A program made the position numbers and the translations under genes. From Bacteroidota bacterium (lineage in GTDB: Bacteria; Bacteroidota; Bacteroidia; Bacteroidales; FEN-979), in the NCBI GenBank assembly GCA_026391355.1, contig JAPLDH010000048.1:57240-121239 (forward strand): a stretch of 64,000 nt of DNA, in the 5' to 3' direction. This document shows, in pieces, positions 54,933 to 63,819 of the stretch. Position 1 is the first letter of the stretch. The number at the start of each line of letters is the position of its first letter. The notes beneath the pieces are model-generated. The model made no database searches and had not been told where the DNA came from. It saw nothing but the letters and a program-made list of their open reading frames with translations.

Positions 54933-54962
54933 CAAAGGTAAAAATTATTTTCAGCTAAACAA
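54933..54962 (-). promoter_or_regulatory. distal consensus promoter of the ribosomal cluster
   Basis: On the minus strand TTG (54960-54962), 19 bases, then TACCTTTG (54933-54940): an exact match to the Bacteroidota consensus. It implies a leader of nearly 300 bases before rpsL. Confidence 0.65.
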
Positions 54963-55012
54963 GGATTGACGAAAAATTTTTATGAAATAAACCAATCGTC
55001 TGATTTAAAAAG

Positions 55013-55076
55013 GTGACAAAGTAACAAAGTAACAGAGTGACAAAGGCACAAAGTGACATAGTGACAGGGTGACATG
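55013..55076. repeat. (GTGACAAA)n octamer tandem repeat
   Basis: Eight consecutive 8-bp units, all variants of GTGACAAA, occupy 55013-55076. Two inverted units (TTTGTCAC, CGTGTCAC) at 55114-55129 cover the end of the adenosine-deaminase-like gene, so the pair can fold back as a hairpin and may end that transcript. The remainder of 54631-55109 holds the ribosomal leader and promoters. Confidence 0.8.
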
Positions 55077-55109
55077 GATACATTGCTAAATTATTAAACG
55101 GTACCCTGG

Positions 55110-56579
55110 TCACTTTGTCACCGTGTCACCATTCAAAATAACGATCTGATCTTCAAAGTCTTTAAACCGATTATTGAGGGATTGAATGATAAGTTCCTTC
55201 TCCCTCTCTTTCAGAAACGAATACCGGATGCTGTTATAAACGAATGACTTTATCTCAGTATAGGTGAAGTCATACCGCGAAGCGAGTTTTACATATTCCG
55301 CGGTAAGACTGATCCTTGAAACCCCGGCATCATCGGTACAGATCACCAGGGGCACACCTGCGTCGAAGTAAAGCCGGATCGGGTGATCATTGTTTTTCAC
55401 GCCAAGAATGAATTCATTGCTGGTAAGGTTGATCTCGACAGCAATTTTATCTCTTTGCATGTTTTCAAGTGTCTTCAAGGATTCGGTTTCCCAGGGAATA
55501 TCCACACCATGACCGATTCTGTTTGCCCGGGCAATAAAAACAGCATCCCTGACATGCCACGTAAGTTCTTCCGGTTTGACCATTCCCAGGCATAATTCAC
55601 CTGCATGAAGGGAGGTTTTGACTCCCGGAAATTTTTTTCCCAGAAACCTGAACATCTCCATATGAAGCCAGTAATCCCGCATCGAGATTATCCCGTTTTC
55701 AGGGGCAACGATATTAACCCCTGTCAGAAGGGAAGAATGATCCCTTGATACTGCGTCGAATCCGCTGAACAGTTTAGTAAACACAACATCCGGGGAGGAA
55801 TTCCGGTTGGCATAGGCCTGGAACCTCATGGTGAAGGCTGAATCATCAATGCCATCGTGATATGCATGTAAACTGTCCATGTAATTTTTCAGGGATGTCG
55901 AATAACCAGGTGAAGATTGCAGGAAGTCAGCAAAATAATCCAATGTACTGAACAGACCGCTGGTATCCTGCCTGACCTGAAAATAGGCCAGCGAATCCGT
56001 CAAACCCTTCGGATACTTCACTGAGATACCGGGTGAGGTCAGCATAGTTTCTATATATTGCACATTCTCTTTTTTCGCTCTTGCCTTGATCTCCGCCAAA
56101 CCTTCACGGTAATAGGCTCCGCTGATATTCCCGAAAAAATTGAAAGTGGTGAAAAAGTGCTGGTCAGGCTGATCCTGGAGATGAAAATGATCATTAAAAT
56201 CAAGGTCCGACCAGTTTTCCAGCACAGTTCTGCATAAAGGCACATTCTTCCTGAGAGAATCAACCGAAATATAGACACCTCCGGAATAATTGCAAGGGAC
56301 AGGCAGCATCGTTTTTGGGTCGATACATATGTTCTTCTTTACCATCCAGTCGAGATACGTTTCAGCGTAAATGGCACCGGAATAATGGTGGTGTAAATCG
56401 CCTCCCTTGGGCATCATGGTGAAGAATTGGGTCAACCGGGCGTTGTCATGAGCCTTTCTGATCTTTTCAAAATACCTCGAGGTAGCCTGTTGATTATCAT
56501 TGGCAGTAAAACCGCGGGTAGTAAAGATCATCATCAATCCCAACAGGGAAATTATCAGATAAAAAGTCCGGCATCTCAT
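55110..56579 (-). CDS. secreted adenosine deaminase-like hydrolase
   Basis: A 489-residue metal-dependent deaminase of the adenosine deaminase superfamily. A signal peptide (FYLIISLLGLMMIFTTRGF) places it outside the cytoplasm. Metal ligands and catalytic residues are visible in order: GGDLHHHYSGA (HxH, about residue 57), the third His and catalytic Glu in TSLHAGELC (about 317), the catalytic His in RIGHGVDI and the final Asp pair in VICTDDAGV. It resembles the long, exported ADA2/ADGF-type enzymes more than the cytoplasmic 340-residue ADA. Likely role is salvage of extracellular purine nucleosides. The last residues (NGDTVTK) are encoded by an inverted copy of the octamer repeat. Confidence 0.88.
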   Translation of the reverse strand: MRCRTFYLIISLLGLMMIFTTRGFTANDNQQATSRYFEKIRKAHDNARLTQFFTMMPKGGDLHHHYSGAIYAETYLDWMVKKNICIDPKTMLPVPCNYSGGVYISVDSLRKNVPLCRTVLENWSDLDFNDHFHLQDQPDQHFFTTFNFFGNISGAYYREGLAEIKARAKKENVQYIETMLTSPGISVKYPKGLTDSLAYFQVRQDTSGLFSTLDYFADFLQSSPGYSTSLKNYMDSLHAYHDGIDDSAFTMRFQAYANRNSSPDVVFTKLFSGFDAVSRDHSSLLTGVNIVAPENGIISMRDYWLHMEMFRFLGKKFPGVKTSLHAGELCLGMVKPEELTWHVRDAVFIARANRIGHGVDIPWETESLKTLENMQRDKIAVEINLTSNEFILGVKNNDHPIRLYFDAGVPLVICTDDAGVSRISLTAEYVKLASRYDFTYTEIKSFVYNSIRYSFLKEREKELIIQSLNNRFKDFEDQIVILNGDTVTK

Positions 56580-56621
56580 AATCGTATGTTTTTAAACCAG
56601 CATACATTAACTGTAAAGAAC

Positions 56622-58448
56622 TCATTTCATTGGCACGACTTCCACCATATATGTGTTCCCTGTCCACTCGATCCTGGATAGAATAACGAGGTTTGTCCCG
56701 TCGTTCATCACATAGGTCGGGTAACCCTTTGAGTGATAATATGCGCTTCCCGAAGTGGATGGATAGGTTGCCTTTCTGAGGTTGTTTTCGTAACGGTATG
56801 CCACATAGATATTATTATTGTTGTCGGCACAGGCTCCGCTGGTAAGACCGTCAGAATTGAACAACCCTTTATAGGTTTCGCTGACATCCGATGCATACAC
56901 CCTCGTTTCGGTACCGGTGAGAAAGAAATTTCCATTTGACGGAAAATCGAAAGGAAATAATTGCCAGCCCATCAACGTAGCTGGAAGAATTACTTTCTGG
57001 ATGGAAGAGAAATGGCCGGTTGCGTCGTGATAAATGTGCATGAACAGGTTCGCGTCAATCGTAATCGCTTCATTCTTTCCCGGAACGCAGTGCATAGCGG
57101 CGAGGCTGGCATAGTTAGGGTACTGGATCGAATCGACGAACTGACGGGTACTCCTTTTATAGGAGAACATCTTTCCCCATTGGGAATTCCAGTCCCAGAC
57201 AGGTGCAAGGTATATATACCCGTCGCCATTTGTTGACATATCAATATAACCGTTGGGATAGCTGTTGGGTGATTGTATATCTACCTTCATACTCAATGTT
57301 GCGGCATCCAGGATATAGGCGTTTAAAGAACTGAAGCATACATATAACTCTTTTCCCAATCCATTATCAGCCACTTCCATTTTCACCCGGATGCCGTTTA
57401 TAGATCCATACGGGTAATTCCAGCTTCTCTCGATCGCTCCTGTAACGTAATTTATTTTGATAATGTGATAGTCATCCGCGGTATAAAACCAGGTTCCGGT
57501 CGGGTCGATACAAACTGACCAGATATCCATATAGAACAGAAAACCGCTGGGACGTCCCACTGCCTGGACATTGCTTTGTGAAGATTTCCCGTTTTTATCC
57601 ACCACCGAAACATAGTAATATGCTGTATCGGTCATCAGGGGATTTGTGTCGGTATAGGTCAGCGTGCTTGCATTTGTGAAAGATGCGAGCAGATTTGGAT
57701 TACCTCCCCATTCATAGGTGTAAACTTCATAGTGGTCGAAATCACTGCCCGTGTACTTTGTCCAGTTCATCTGTACTGTATGATTGATTAAAACCGGTGT
57801 GTTAAGGTGGATCTTATCTGGCTGGGTAACATCTAAGGTTACATACGTGTGGGCACTGAAGTTGCGGGGATTGGTCGCAGTGAAAGCAATGATATGGCTG
57901 TTCCTTGAAAGTTTCTTCCTGAACGTGGCGACTCCGCTGTCGGAGGGATATCCCTGGAATATTACACCGTCGATGTTGCTTTCTGCTTTTACAGAAATGT
58001 TATTTGCCGGTGTTTTTGCATCGTGGACCCTGATCTGGAAGGAGATTGAATCACTGGGGCTGAACTGCGAATGATCTGCAGGCGAAACCTCATCGATGAT
58101 GGGAGCCCCGCCGGGGTCATACCCAGGGATAAGTATTATCAGGACAGCAGTTAATTGATTTGCCAGGATGCTGACAGCGGACTTTCCACCACCATAACCA
58201 TTTTTGTAACAATAAACCTGGTAAGTGCCTGTGGGAACGTTTCGGATCAGGATAGAAGCTGAACCATCCGTAATACCATCGATCCCGGGAGGGTCAGAAT
58301 AGATTTCGGCGCCATTCGGGAACTCAGGAAGCGTCTGGTACTGAACCAGCACCTGAACATCACCTTTTGCGACCTCTTTTTTCTTGCAGGACCAACCACC
58401 CGCTAACATGACGATAATAAGGGAAACCGTATATATACATGTCCTCAT
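56622..58448 (-). CDS. lipoprotein with fibronectin III-like domain and propeller-like C-terminus
   Basis: A 608-residue protein. ATG 58448 is preferred over the frame start at 58490 because it begins a lipoprotein signal (VSLIIVMLAGGWSC, Cys at about 21). Residues 30-120 look like a carboxypeptidase-regulatory-type beta sandwich (GSASILIRNVPTGTYQVYCY). An Ig-like segment with HSFSPSDSISFQIRV-type sequence follows, then a fibronectin type III-like domain (VQMNWTKYTGSDFDHYEVYTY, YYYVSVVDKNGKSS). The last ~300 residues contain repeated short strands typical of a beta propeller (GTWFYTADDYHIIKINYVTG). No enzyme motif. Probably a surface or periplasmic binding protein. Confidence 0.8.
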   Translation of the reverse strand: MRTCIYTVSLIIVMLAGGWSCKKKEVAKGDVQVLVQYQTLPEFPNGAEIYSDPPGIDGITDGSASILIRNVPTGTYQVYCYKNGYGGGKSAVSILANQLTAVLIILIPGYDPGGAPIIDEVSPADHSQFSPSDSISFQIRVHDAKTPANNISVKAESNIDGVIFQGYPSDSGVATFRKKLSRNSHIIAFTATNPRNFSAHTYVTLDVTQPDKIHLNTPVLINHTVQMNWTKYTGSDFDHYEVYTYEWGGNPNLLASFTNASTLTYTDTNPLMTDTAYYYVSVVDKNGKSSQSNVQAVGRPSGFLFYMDIWSVCIDPTGTWFYTADDYHIIKINYVTGAIERSWNYPYGSINGIRVKMEVADNGLGKELYVCFSSLNAYILDAATLSMKVDIQSPNSYPNGYIDMSTNGDGYIYLAPVWDWNSQWGKMFSYKRSTRQFVDSIQYPNYASLAAMHCVPGKNEAITIDANLFMHIYHDATGHFSSIQKVILPATLMGWQLFPFDFPSNGNFFLTGTETRVYASDVSETYKGLFNSDGLTSGACADNNNNIYVAYRYENNLRKATYPSTSGSAYYHSKGYPTYVMNDGTNLVILSRIEWTGNTYMVEVVPMK

Positions 58449-58568
58449 ATATTCGAATTTGTATATGTTTACAGAGCTGGAAATATACAACTTTTTTTAA
58501 TGTGGGTTTCTATTCTGTACAGTTGGATAAATTTTATTATCACGGATGTCGGTAATTGGATTGCCACA

Positions 58569-58598
58569 TGTGACGGGTGACGCGTTACGATCGTCACT
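58569..58598. repeat. ACGCGT-type palindromic spacer word
   Basis: GTGACG and CGTCAC flank GGTGACGCGTTACGAT. Similar words are at 15411-15430 and 30625-30656. The spacer 58449-58708 contains nothing else I can name. Confidence 0.45.
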
Positions 58599-58708
58599 CC
58601 CTACTGTACCTGGAGTGGGTAAATCTTCTTCAGGCTTTACTGATTTTTAAAAATTTTAAATTTGTTCATGAATTTTTTCTGTTTCTTCGCATTTGAATTT
58701 CAATACAG

Positions 58709-59335
58709 ATGAAAGATGGTTTAGGGTTTCTGGTTTATTTAGTGCCCGCAATTACATTTGGATTCGCTGCTGCAATTCAACCCGGGCCTCTTTCCCTTTA
58801 CCTGATCTCACAAACCCTAAGGAATGGCTGGAAGCGGACCATGCCGGCAATTCTTTCGCCCCTGATCACCGATGGGCCCATTGCGGTGGTGTGTTTATTG
58901 GTTCTCAGTTCACTTCCCCATGCTTTCCTCAGGTATCTCCAGATGGCAGGGGGATTATTCATTCTCTACCTTGCACTTAATGCATTCCTTGCGTGGAAGA
59001 ATTTCAGGGAACAACAGGTGACGACTGGAGTTTCACCTGTCAAGACCTTGCTGAATGCGGTGATTGTCAATTTCTTAAACCCGGGTCCGTACCTGGGTTG
59101 GAGCCTGGTGATCGGTCCTCTTTTCCTGAAAGGATGGAAGGCACATCCCGGGTATGGGTTTGCCGCACTTGCCGGCTTTTATGTAGCGATGTTATTGACC
59201 AATGCTGCCATCATCCTCCTGTTCCACCTGGCAAGGGAGCGCGGGCCACGTCTGCAACGCATGCTGATCGGCATTTCTGCATTGTTCCTTGCGGTCTTTG
59301 GCGGGTTCCAGATTGTAACCGGATTTATTCTCTGA
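58709..59335 (+). CDS. LysE/RhtB-family amino acid exporter
   Basis: A 208-residue inner-membrane protein with about six hydrophobic segments. The N-terminal half has FGFAAAIQPGPLSLYLISQ, which is the LysE family signature (x-PGP at about residue 27), and LYLALNAFLAWKNFR ends TM3 as in the family's conserved G/A-x-YL-x-x-x-A motif. VIVNFLNPGPYLGWSLVIG is the usual NPK/NP motif before TM4. Such proteins export amino acids or related small molecules; the substrate is not readable. It converges on the broken FISUMP gene, with a 27-bp inverted repeat between them. Confidence 0.87.
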   Translation: MKDGLGFLVYLVPAITFGFAAAIQPGPLSLYLISQTLRNGWKRTMPAILSPLITDGPIAVVCLLVLSSLPHAFLRYLQMAGGLFILYLALNAFLAWKNFREQQVTTGVSPVKTLLNAVIVNFLNPGPYLGWSLVIGPLFLKGWKAHPGYGFAALAGFYVAMLLTNAAIILLFHLARERGPRLQRMLIGISALFLAVFGGFQIVTGFIL

Positions 59336-59364
59336 TGTTCTCTATTCTCAAAAGCCTTATTCAC

Positions 59365-59446
59365 CACAGTAGACACAGTAGAGCACAATAGAATAATACA
59401 TTAGATCTGTTGTGCCTGACTATTGTGTCCTACTGTGTCTACTGTG
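59365..59446. terminator. 27-bp inverted repeat between convergent genes
   Basis: Arm 59365-59391 pairs with 59420-59446 at 25 of 27 positions, around a 28-base loop. Placed between the LysE stop and the FISUMP stop, it could end both transcripts. There is no U-tract, so it is not a classical intrinsic terminator. Confidence 0.5.
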
Positions 59447-59592
59447 CTCAATTATCTTTCAGGCATCGAACGGAAAAAGCATTTGACCTAAACGCCGGAT
59501 AAAGCGAAACCGAAGGATCCGTGTCATTCATCCCATGACTCCAGGCTTTGGTGGTTCCATGCGAGGTTGATGACCAGAACATCGTCGAGAGT
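59410..59592. repeat. long direct repeat, copy 1
   Basis: Matches 63820-64000 at a constant offset of 4,410 bases. I find only two differences (59447 and 59449) over the 181 bases visible in both. It covers the spacer, the stop codon and the last ~48 codons of a FISUMP domain. Copy 2 runs off the window, so the true length is unknown. Confidence 0.92.
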
Positions 59593-60790
59593 GCCGTGTC
59601 CCGGAAAGCGTGGCATTGAACCCCGAATAACCAGTAAATAGGAGCGGCAATGCAGCAAAAGCGTTACTGATATAAGTGGCAAATAATGTATTCCAGTCGG
59701 CTTCGGAGGGTACATGCCATCCCGGAGGGCAAAGGCCTTGTGTGCTCAGGGATTCGTCGTAAGCCATGAGTTCGTCCCACTGGTAGTTTGCAGTTCCCAG
59801 TTCGCAGTTTCCAGTTAGATCGTTCAGGCAGTATTTTTCATTGATGCAATTGTTTCTTTGGCTTATGTTTCCGGGAATCATCGTTCCATAATTCAGATTA
59901 CTGGCTAACCAGCATTGGCTTCCGATCTGAACAGTTGGGTAGACCTTATAGTCCCGGATATCAGTCAGCAGATTCCCACACACCACCAATGACGACTGAC
60001 TAATGACTAATGACCTGCTTGCAGATCCCGAACAAAATGCCGCATTAGCATAGGAATAAGTGATCGTTTTTGTGCCGACTCCTGCAATTGCGGGATAGAA
60101 GATGCCGTTTGTAACTCCGGGGCCGGAATAAGTTCCTCCTAAGGGAATTCCGCCTTTCAATCGAAAGGGTTGCGCATTTATTGTCGTAATGGAATCATTG
60201 CATCTGGTAAAAGTGACAACCGGGGATGTTGCAACGCCCATTGTGATGGTGTTACTGGTGGCGGGATTTCCATTGGTACAGATAAGATTTGAGGTCAGTG
60301 TGCAGGTGATCAGATCGCCGTTTACGGGAATATATTGGTAAGTGTTACTGTTGGTTCCGGCATCAATACCGTTGACTTTCCACAGGTAAACCGGGGTTGT
60401 TCCTCCATTTGTCGGTGTGGCTGTGTATGTGACCGGAATCCCCGAACAGACCGGGTTATTGGAAGCAGAGATCAAGACACTCACCGGCATATTTGCATTG
60501 ACCGTCATAGTAATTGTGCTGGATGTTGCCGGGTTGCCGGTGGGGCATGTGGTGTTCGATGTAAGAACGCATGAAACCTGATCACCATTGAGCGGAATGT
60601 AGGAATAAGTAAGGTTACTTGTTCCGACCCCCACCCCGTTTACCTTCCATTGATATTGCGGCAGTGTGCCCTGGTTGGCCGGAGATGCCGTGGGCACAAA
60701 CCAGGTTTGAAGTAAGGATGCAGGTAATGCAATCACCATTGACAGGCGTATATGACATTGTCGGGGCGGATGGCAATCCGCCCATACCAT
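59448..60790 (-). pseudogene. Ig-like and FISUMP C-terminal part of a large surface protein, frame-broken
   Basis: This is the downstream half of the SBBP protein at 60615-63662, now in another frame. From about 60700 to 60050 it encodes two or three Ig-like/PKD-like modules (TATPTNGGT, QWKVNG, PVNGDLITCTLTSN) and then a FISUMP domain (DYKVYPTVQIGSQCWLASNL, CPPGWHVPSEADWNTLF, FTGYSGFNATLSGTRH). The frame then ends wrongly at 59528 with RRCSGHQPRM. The natural end is found one frame over: STMFWSSTSHGTTKAWSHGM, then NAFSVRCLKDN and a stop at 59448-59450. So there is a frameshift near 59598, besides the one near 60700 that separates this part from its N-terminal half. The domain is probably a surface or secreted module of unknown ligand. 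Confidence 0.75.
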
Positions 60791-63662
60791 TCACCAACCA
60801 TTGAAATATGGGTATTGTTCCACCGTTTGTTGGTGTCGCTGTGAATGTGACGGACGTACCGGCGCAAACAGGATTTGCTGATGCCATGACCCCGATGTTT
60901 ACGGCCGGGCTGTCGGTCACCCATGTGCTGAACTGTGCGGGAACCAAGGCATCACATCCATGTGTATCAGAATAATTTACACGGATCCAACGAAATCCGG
61001 AATTGTTCCAGGTAACAGTGCAGGATGAATCCCCTGACCCTCCTCCAGAAACAAGTGTATAGCCCGGGGAAATTGTCCACACATAGGATGACTGGCCACC
61101 GGAGGTTAGATAAACAGCATGCACCCCCGAGCAAATTGAATCGGGACCGGACAGAAACGGGACGGGACGCGGAAATACTGTTCGCACAATTACCCTGGGA
61201 AAGCCGGTATCGCAGGCATTGATCCCATAGATTGAGATCGTATCAACACCCAGGGATGAACCGACATCAACACTGATCGCCGTCGTCCCCTGCCCCGAAG
61301 TAATGGTAAGGTCCCCCGTTACACACCAGTGATAATCGGCTGCATAGGTTATGGGGGCGATTGAAAATACAATGCCTGTGGAATTCAGACACAATGCGGA
61401 AGGACCAAAAACCTGTAAGGCTGTATCCGGCGAATAGCAATCTGTGAATTTGACGAGAAACGCATCTGCAGCAACACTTAACTCAGGCTGATGTGCTCCT
61501 GGGGTTGCAATATAATTGGCATTGCGGTTCCGGGAACAGGGAGAAGTGTTATTTACTGTATTGTTTGTCGAGTATGTATTTCCGTATAAATAGAGGTTAT
61601 CATTTCTGTCCACGGCACAGCAGGCACCCTGATCCGTTGTTGTACCTCCATAATAGGTGCCCCAGATCCGCTGACCATTACCGTTCATTTTCCCGAGAAA
61701 GGCTTCCCCGATACTTCTTGGAAAGGATTGGTATGCATCAGGGGTACTGACCAGTGGATTGGGTAAGAAATTATAACCTGCTAGGAATACAAATCCACTG
61801 TCATCGATGGCTGCTCCACGCAATTCTCCGGGATAATAAGTACCCCATATGCGTGCACCAGTTATATCAAATTTTTCGAGATAAGAGCTCCCGTTTGCAC
61901 GATTCATCAAAAATGCTCCCGGGGTGGCGATATTTGTATTAGAACCTGTCCCTCCAAAAAGATATACATTTCCTGAGGAATCTGAAACGCAACCTGAATA
62001 GTAATCATCTGCCTCACCTCCGAAATAGGTTCCCCAAAGGCGTGTTCCGGCAAGGTCGAAGCAAGCCAGGAATACTTTACTACCCCCTGTGTACACAGGC
62101 ATGAATGACCCGGGTGTTGCTATATTATCGGGTGAACCTGTAGTACCCGAAAGATAAATAAAACCACTTTCGCTGATAGAAGAACCTGAACTACCTTCCT
62201 GGTTTGCTCCTCCATAATAGGTTCCCCAGAGGCATTGTCCATCGACTGAAAATTTGATCAGTGTTGCGTCGCAAGTCCCGCCTAAAATGGTCTGATGTGC
62301 ACCAGGAGTGGCAACATAATCCGGAGCAGTAGTTAATCCTGAGCAGTATATATTTCCAACATTGTCTGCAGAGCAATCTTCGAATTCATCAGCAGCAGGA
62401 TTACCGGTTTCATTTCCGCCATAGTAGGTACCCCAAAGCCGTACCCCGCTGGGGGTGAATTTAGCAACAAATGCATCTATACCCCCTCTTTTTATTGTCT
62501 GGTAAGCGCCGGCAGTCGCAATATTGTTGGTGGCGTGAGTCCGGCCTACAAGGTAACTGTTACCCTCCGGGTCTGCTGCACAACCTGCTCCATCAGTGCT
62601 GGCATTCCCACCATAGTATGTTCCCCACAACCGTTGGCCAGTGGATAAAAACTTAACCAGGAAAGCATCGCCGTTCCCTGAATATACAGACTGATGAGCC
62701 CCTGCTGTAGCGATATTGTTCGCTGAATGAGTTGTACCGGAAATAAATATGTTTCCTGAGCTATCGGTTACGCAACACCTCGACAAACTGCTCTCCCACC
62801 CTGTTCCGCCATAGTAAGTTCCCCATCTGCGCACGGGAACAGGGTCAATGATGATCAGGGCTGTTTCCGGAACAGGTTGATCCAGCGCAAATCCATATAC
62901 ATGACCACTGAGTTTTTTAAATCTTCCATTCACGCGTACATTTTTATCGTTTAACCGGTAATAACAATGAGGAACGGTTTCATCAAGATCACCCATGGAA
63001 GTCTTGCAGCGAATTCCATCCCCATTCATGTTTATATGATCCGGTCCTTCTGCTTTCAGTCTAATTGAGCTTACCCGGCCTCCCGGATGAATGATGAAAT
63101 TATACTCAAAGCCGGCTTCTTCACTCCCTAAAAACTGCAGATCGATCCCTGGGTATATATTCTTGCAGAGAATCGTTGTATATGACATGACCGTAGTAAT
63201 CCCTTCATCAGGTGTACCGCTTGTATAATAGTTCAGATATCCTGACAATGGACCAGAAGTTTCAATAATAGGGCTCGGATTTGCATTCACGAGATCAATA
63301 TCAATCCGCATGAAGTGATATTCGGGGATGAGGGAATCGGAATGACGAGTGGAATGTAATGAGTTATTTTCCGGTAACTTCAAAAAATAAGGATTTGGCA
63401 CTGGTTTAATAAAATAAAGATCATAGCTGAACCCGGATTTCCTGAGTTGTACGTTGAATCCATGATCATTCAGCAAGTAGAGCACCTGCGGATTGGGTCT
63501 GCCCTTCTGGTCGATGAGCTGACCATTATTTACAATGAAACCTGAATACTCCTGTTTTCCCGACATGGTTTTGCCGGAAAACTCCGCTGCCTGGAGTTTT
63601 TCAAAGAGAGGCAGGTATGGAGAAACAAAGAGAAGAATTCCCAAGTAAAGCAGAACTCTCAT
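60615..63662 (-). CDS. SBBP beta-propeller surface protein, N-terminal part of a broken gene
   Basis: About 1015 residues are readable in this frame. ATG 63662 starts a signal peptide (MRVLLYLGILLFVSPYLPLF). Residues of about 40-260 match the conserved N-terminal domain seen in front of SBBP repeats (FIVNNGQLIDQKG, FNVQLRKSGFSYDLYF, IYPGIDLQFLG). From about 280 to 730 there are roughly nine SBBP repeats, each with LWGTYYGG and SGNIYxxGxT. Ig-like modules begin at about 790 (CAGTSVTFTATPTNGGT). The frame then departs from the module at LVCAHGISGQPG and stops at 60615, while the rest continues in another frame. Whether this product is made and stable is unknown. Confidence 0.82.
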   Translation of the reverse strand: MRVLLYLGILLFVSPYLPLFEKLQAAEFSGKTMSGKQEYSGFIVNNGQLIDQKGRPNPQVLYLLNDHGFNVQLRKSGFSYDLYFIKPVPNPYFLKLPENNSLHSTRHSDSLIPEYHFMRIDIDLVNANPSPIIETSGPLSGYLNYYTSGTPDEGITTVMSYTTILCKNIYPGIDLQFLGSEEAGFEYNFIIHPGGRVSSIRLKAEGPDHINMNGDGIRCKTSMGDLDETVPHCYYRLNDKNVRVNGRFKKLSGHVYGFALDQPVPETALIIIDPVPVRRWGTYYGGTGWESSLSRCCVTDSSGNIFISGTTHSANNIATAGAHQSVYSGNGDAFLVKFLSTGQRLWGTYYGGNASTDGAGCAADPEGNSYLVGRTHATNNIATAGAYQTIKRGGIDAFVAKFTPSGVRLWGTYYGGNETGNPAADEFEDCSADNVGNIYCSGLTTAPDYVATPGAHQTILGGTCDATLIKFSVDGQCLWGTYYGGANQEGSSGSSISESGFIYLSGTTGSPDNIATPGSFMPVYTGGSKVFLACFDLAGTRLWGTYFGGEADDYYSGCVSDSSGNVYLFGGTGSNTNIATPGAFLMNRANGSSYLEKFDITGARIWGTYYPGELRGAAIDDSGFVFLAGYNFLPNPLVSTPDAYQSFPRSIGEAFLGKMNGNGQRIWGTYYGGTTTDQGACCAVDRNDNLYLYGNTYSTNNTVNNTSPCSRNRNANYIATPGAHQPELSVAADAFLVKFTDCYSPDTALQVFGPSALCLNSTGIVFSIAPITYAADYHWCVTGDLTITSGQGTTAISVDVGSSLGVDTISIYGINACDTGFPRVIVRTVFPRPVPFLSGPDSICSGVHAVYLTSGGQSSYVWTISPGYTLVSGGGSGDSSCTVTWNNSGFRWIRVNYSDTHGCDALVPAQFSTWVTDSPAVNIGVMASANPVCAGTSVTFTATPTNGGTIPIFQWLVNGMGGLPSAPTMSYTPVNGDCITCILTSNLVCAHGISGQPGHTAAISMEGKRGGGRNK

Positions 63663-63819
63663 GATACCCGTGAATTTAAATCTGTAATAGGAAGTACCCA
63701 CCTGGACTATTTTCCGAACAGTACGAAAACATTATTTGATCTTATATATGACAAGGAATTCAATCAATAGTTGCCTGGAATCTGGGGGTTGATCACAATA
63801 AAGTATCACATTATACCTA

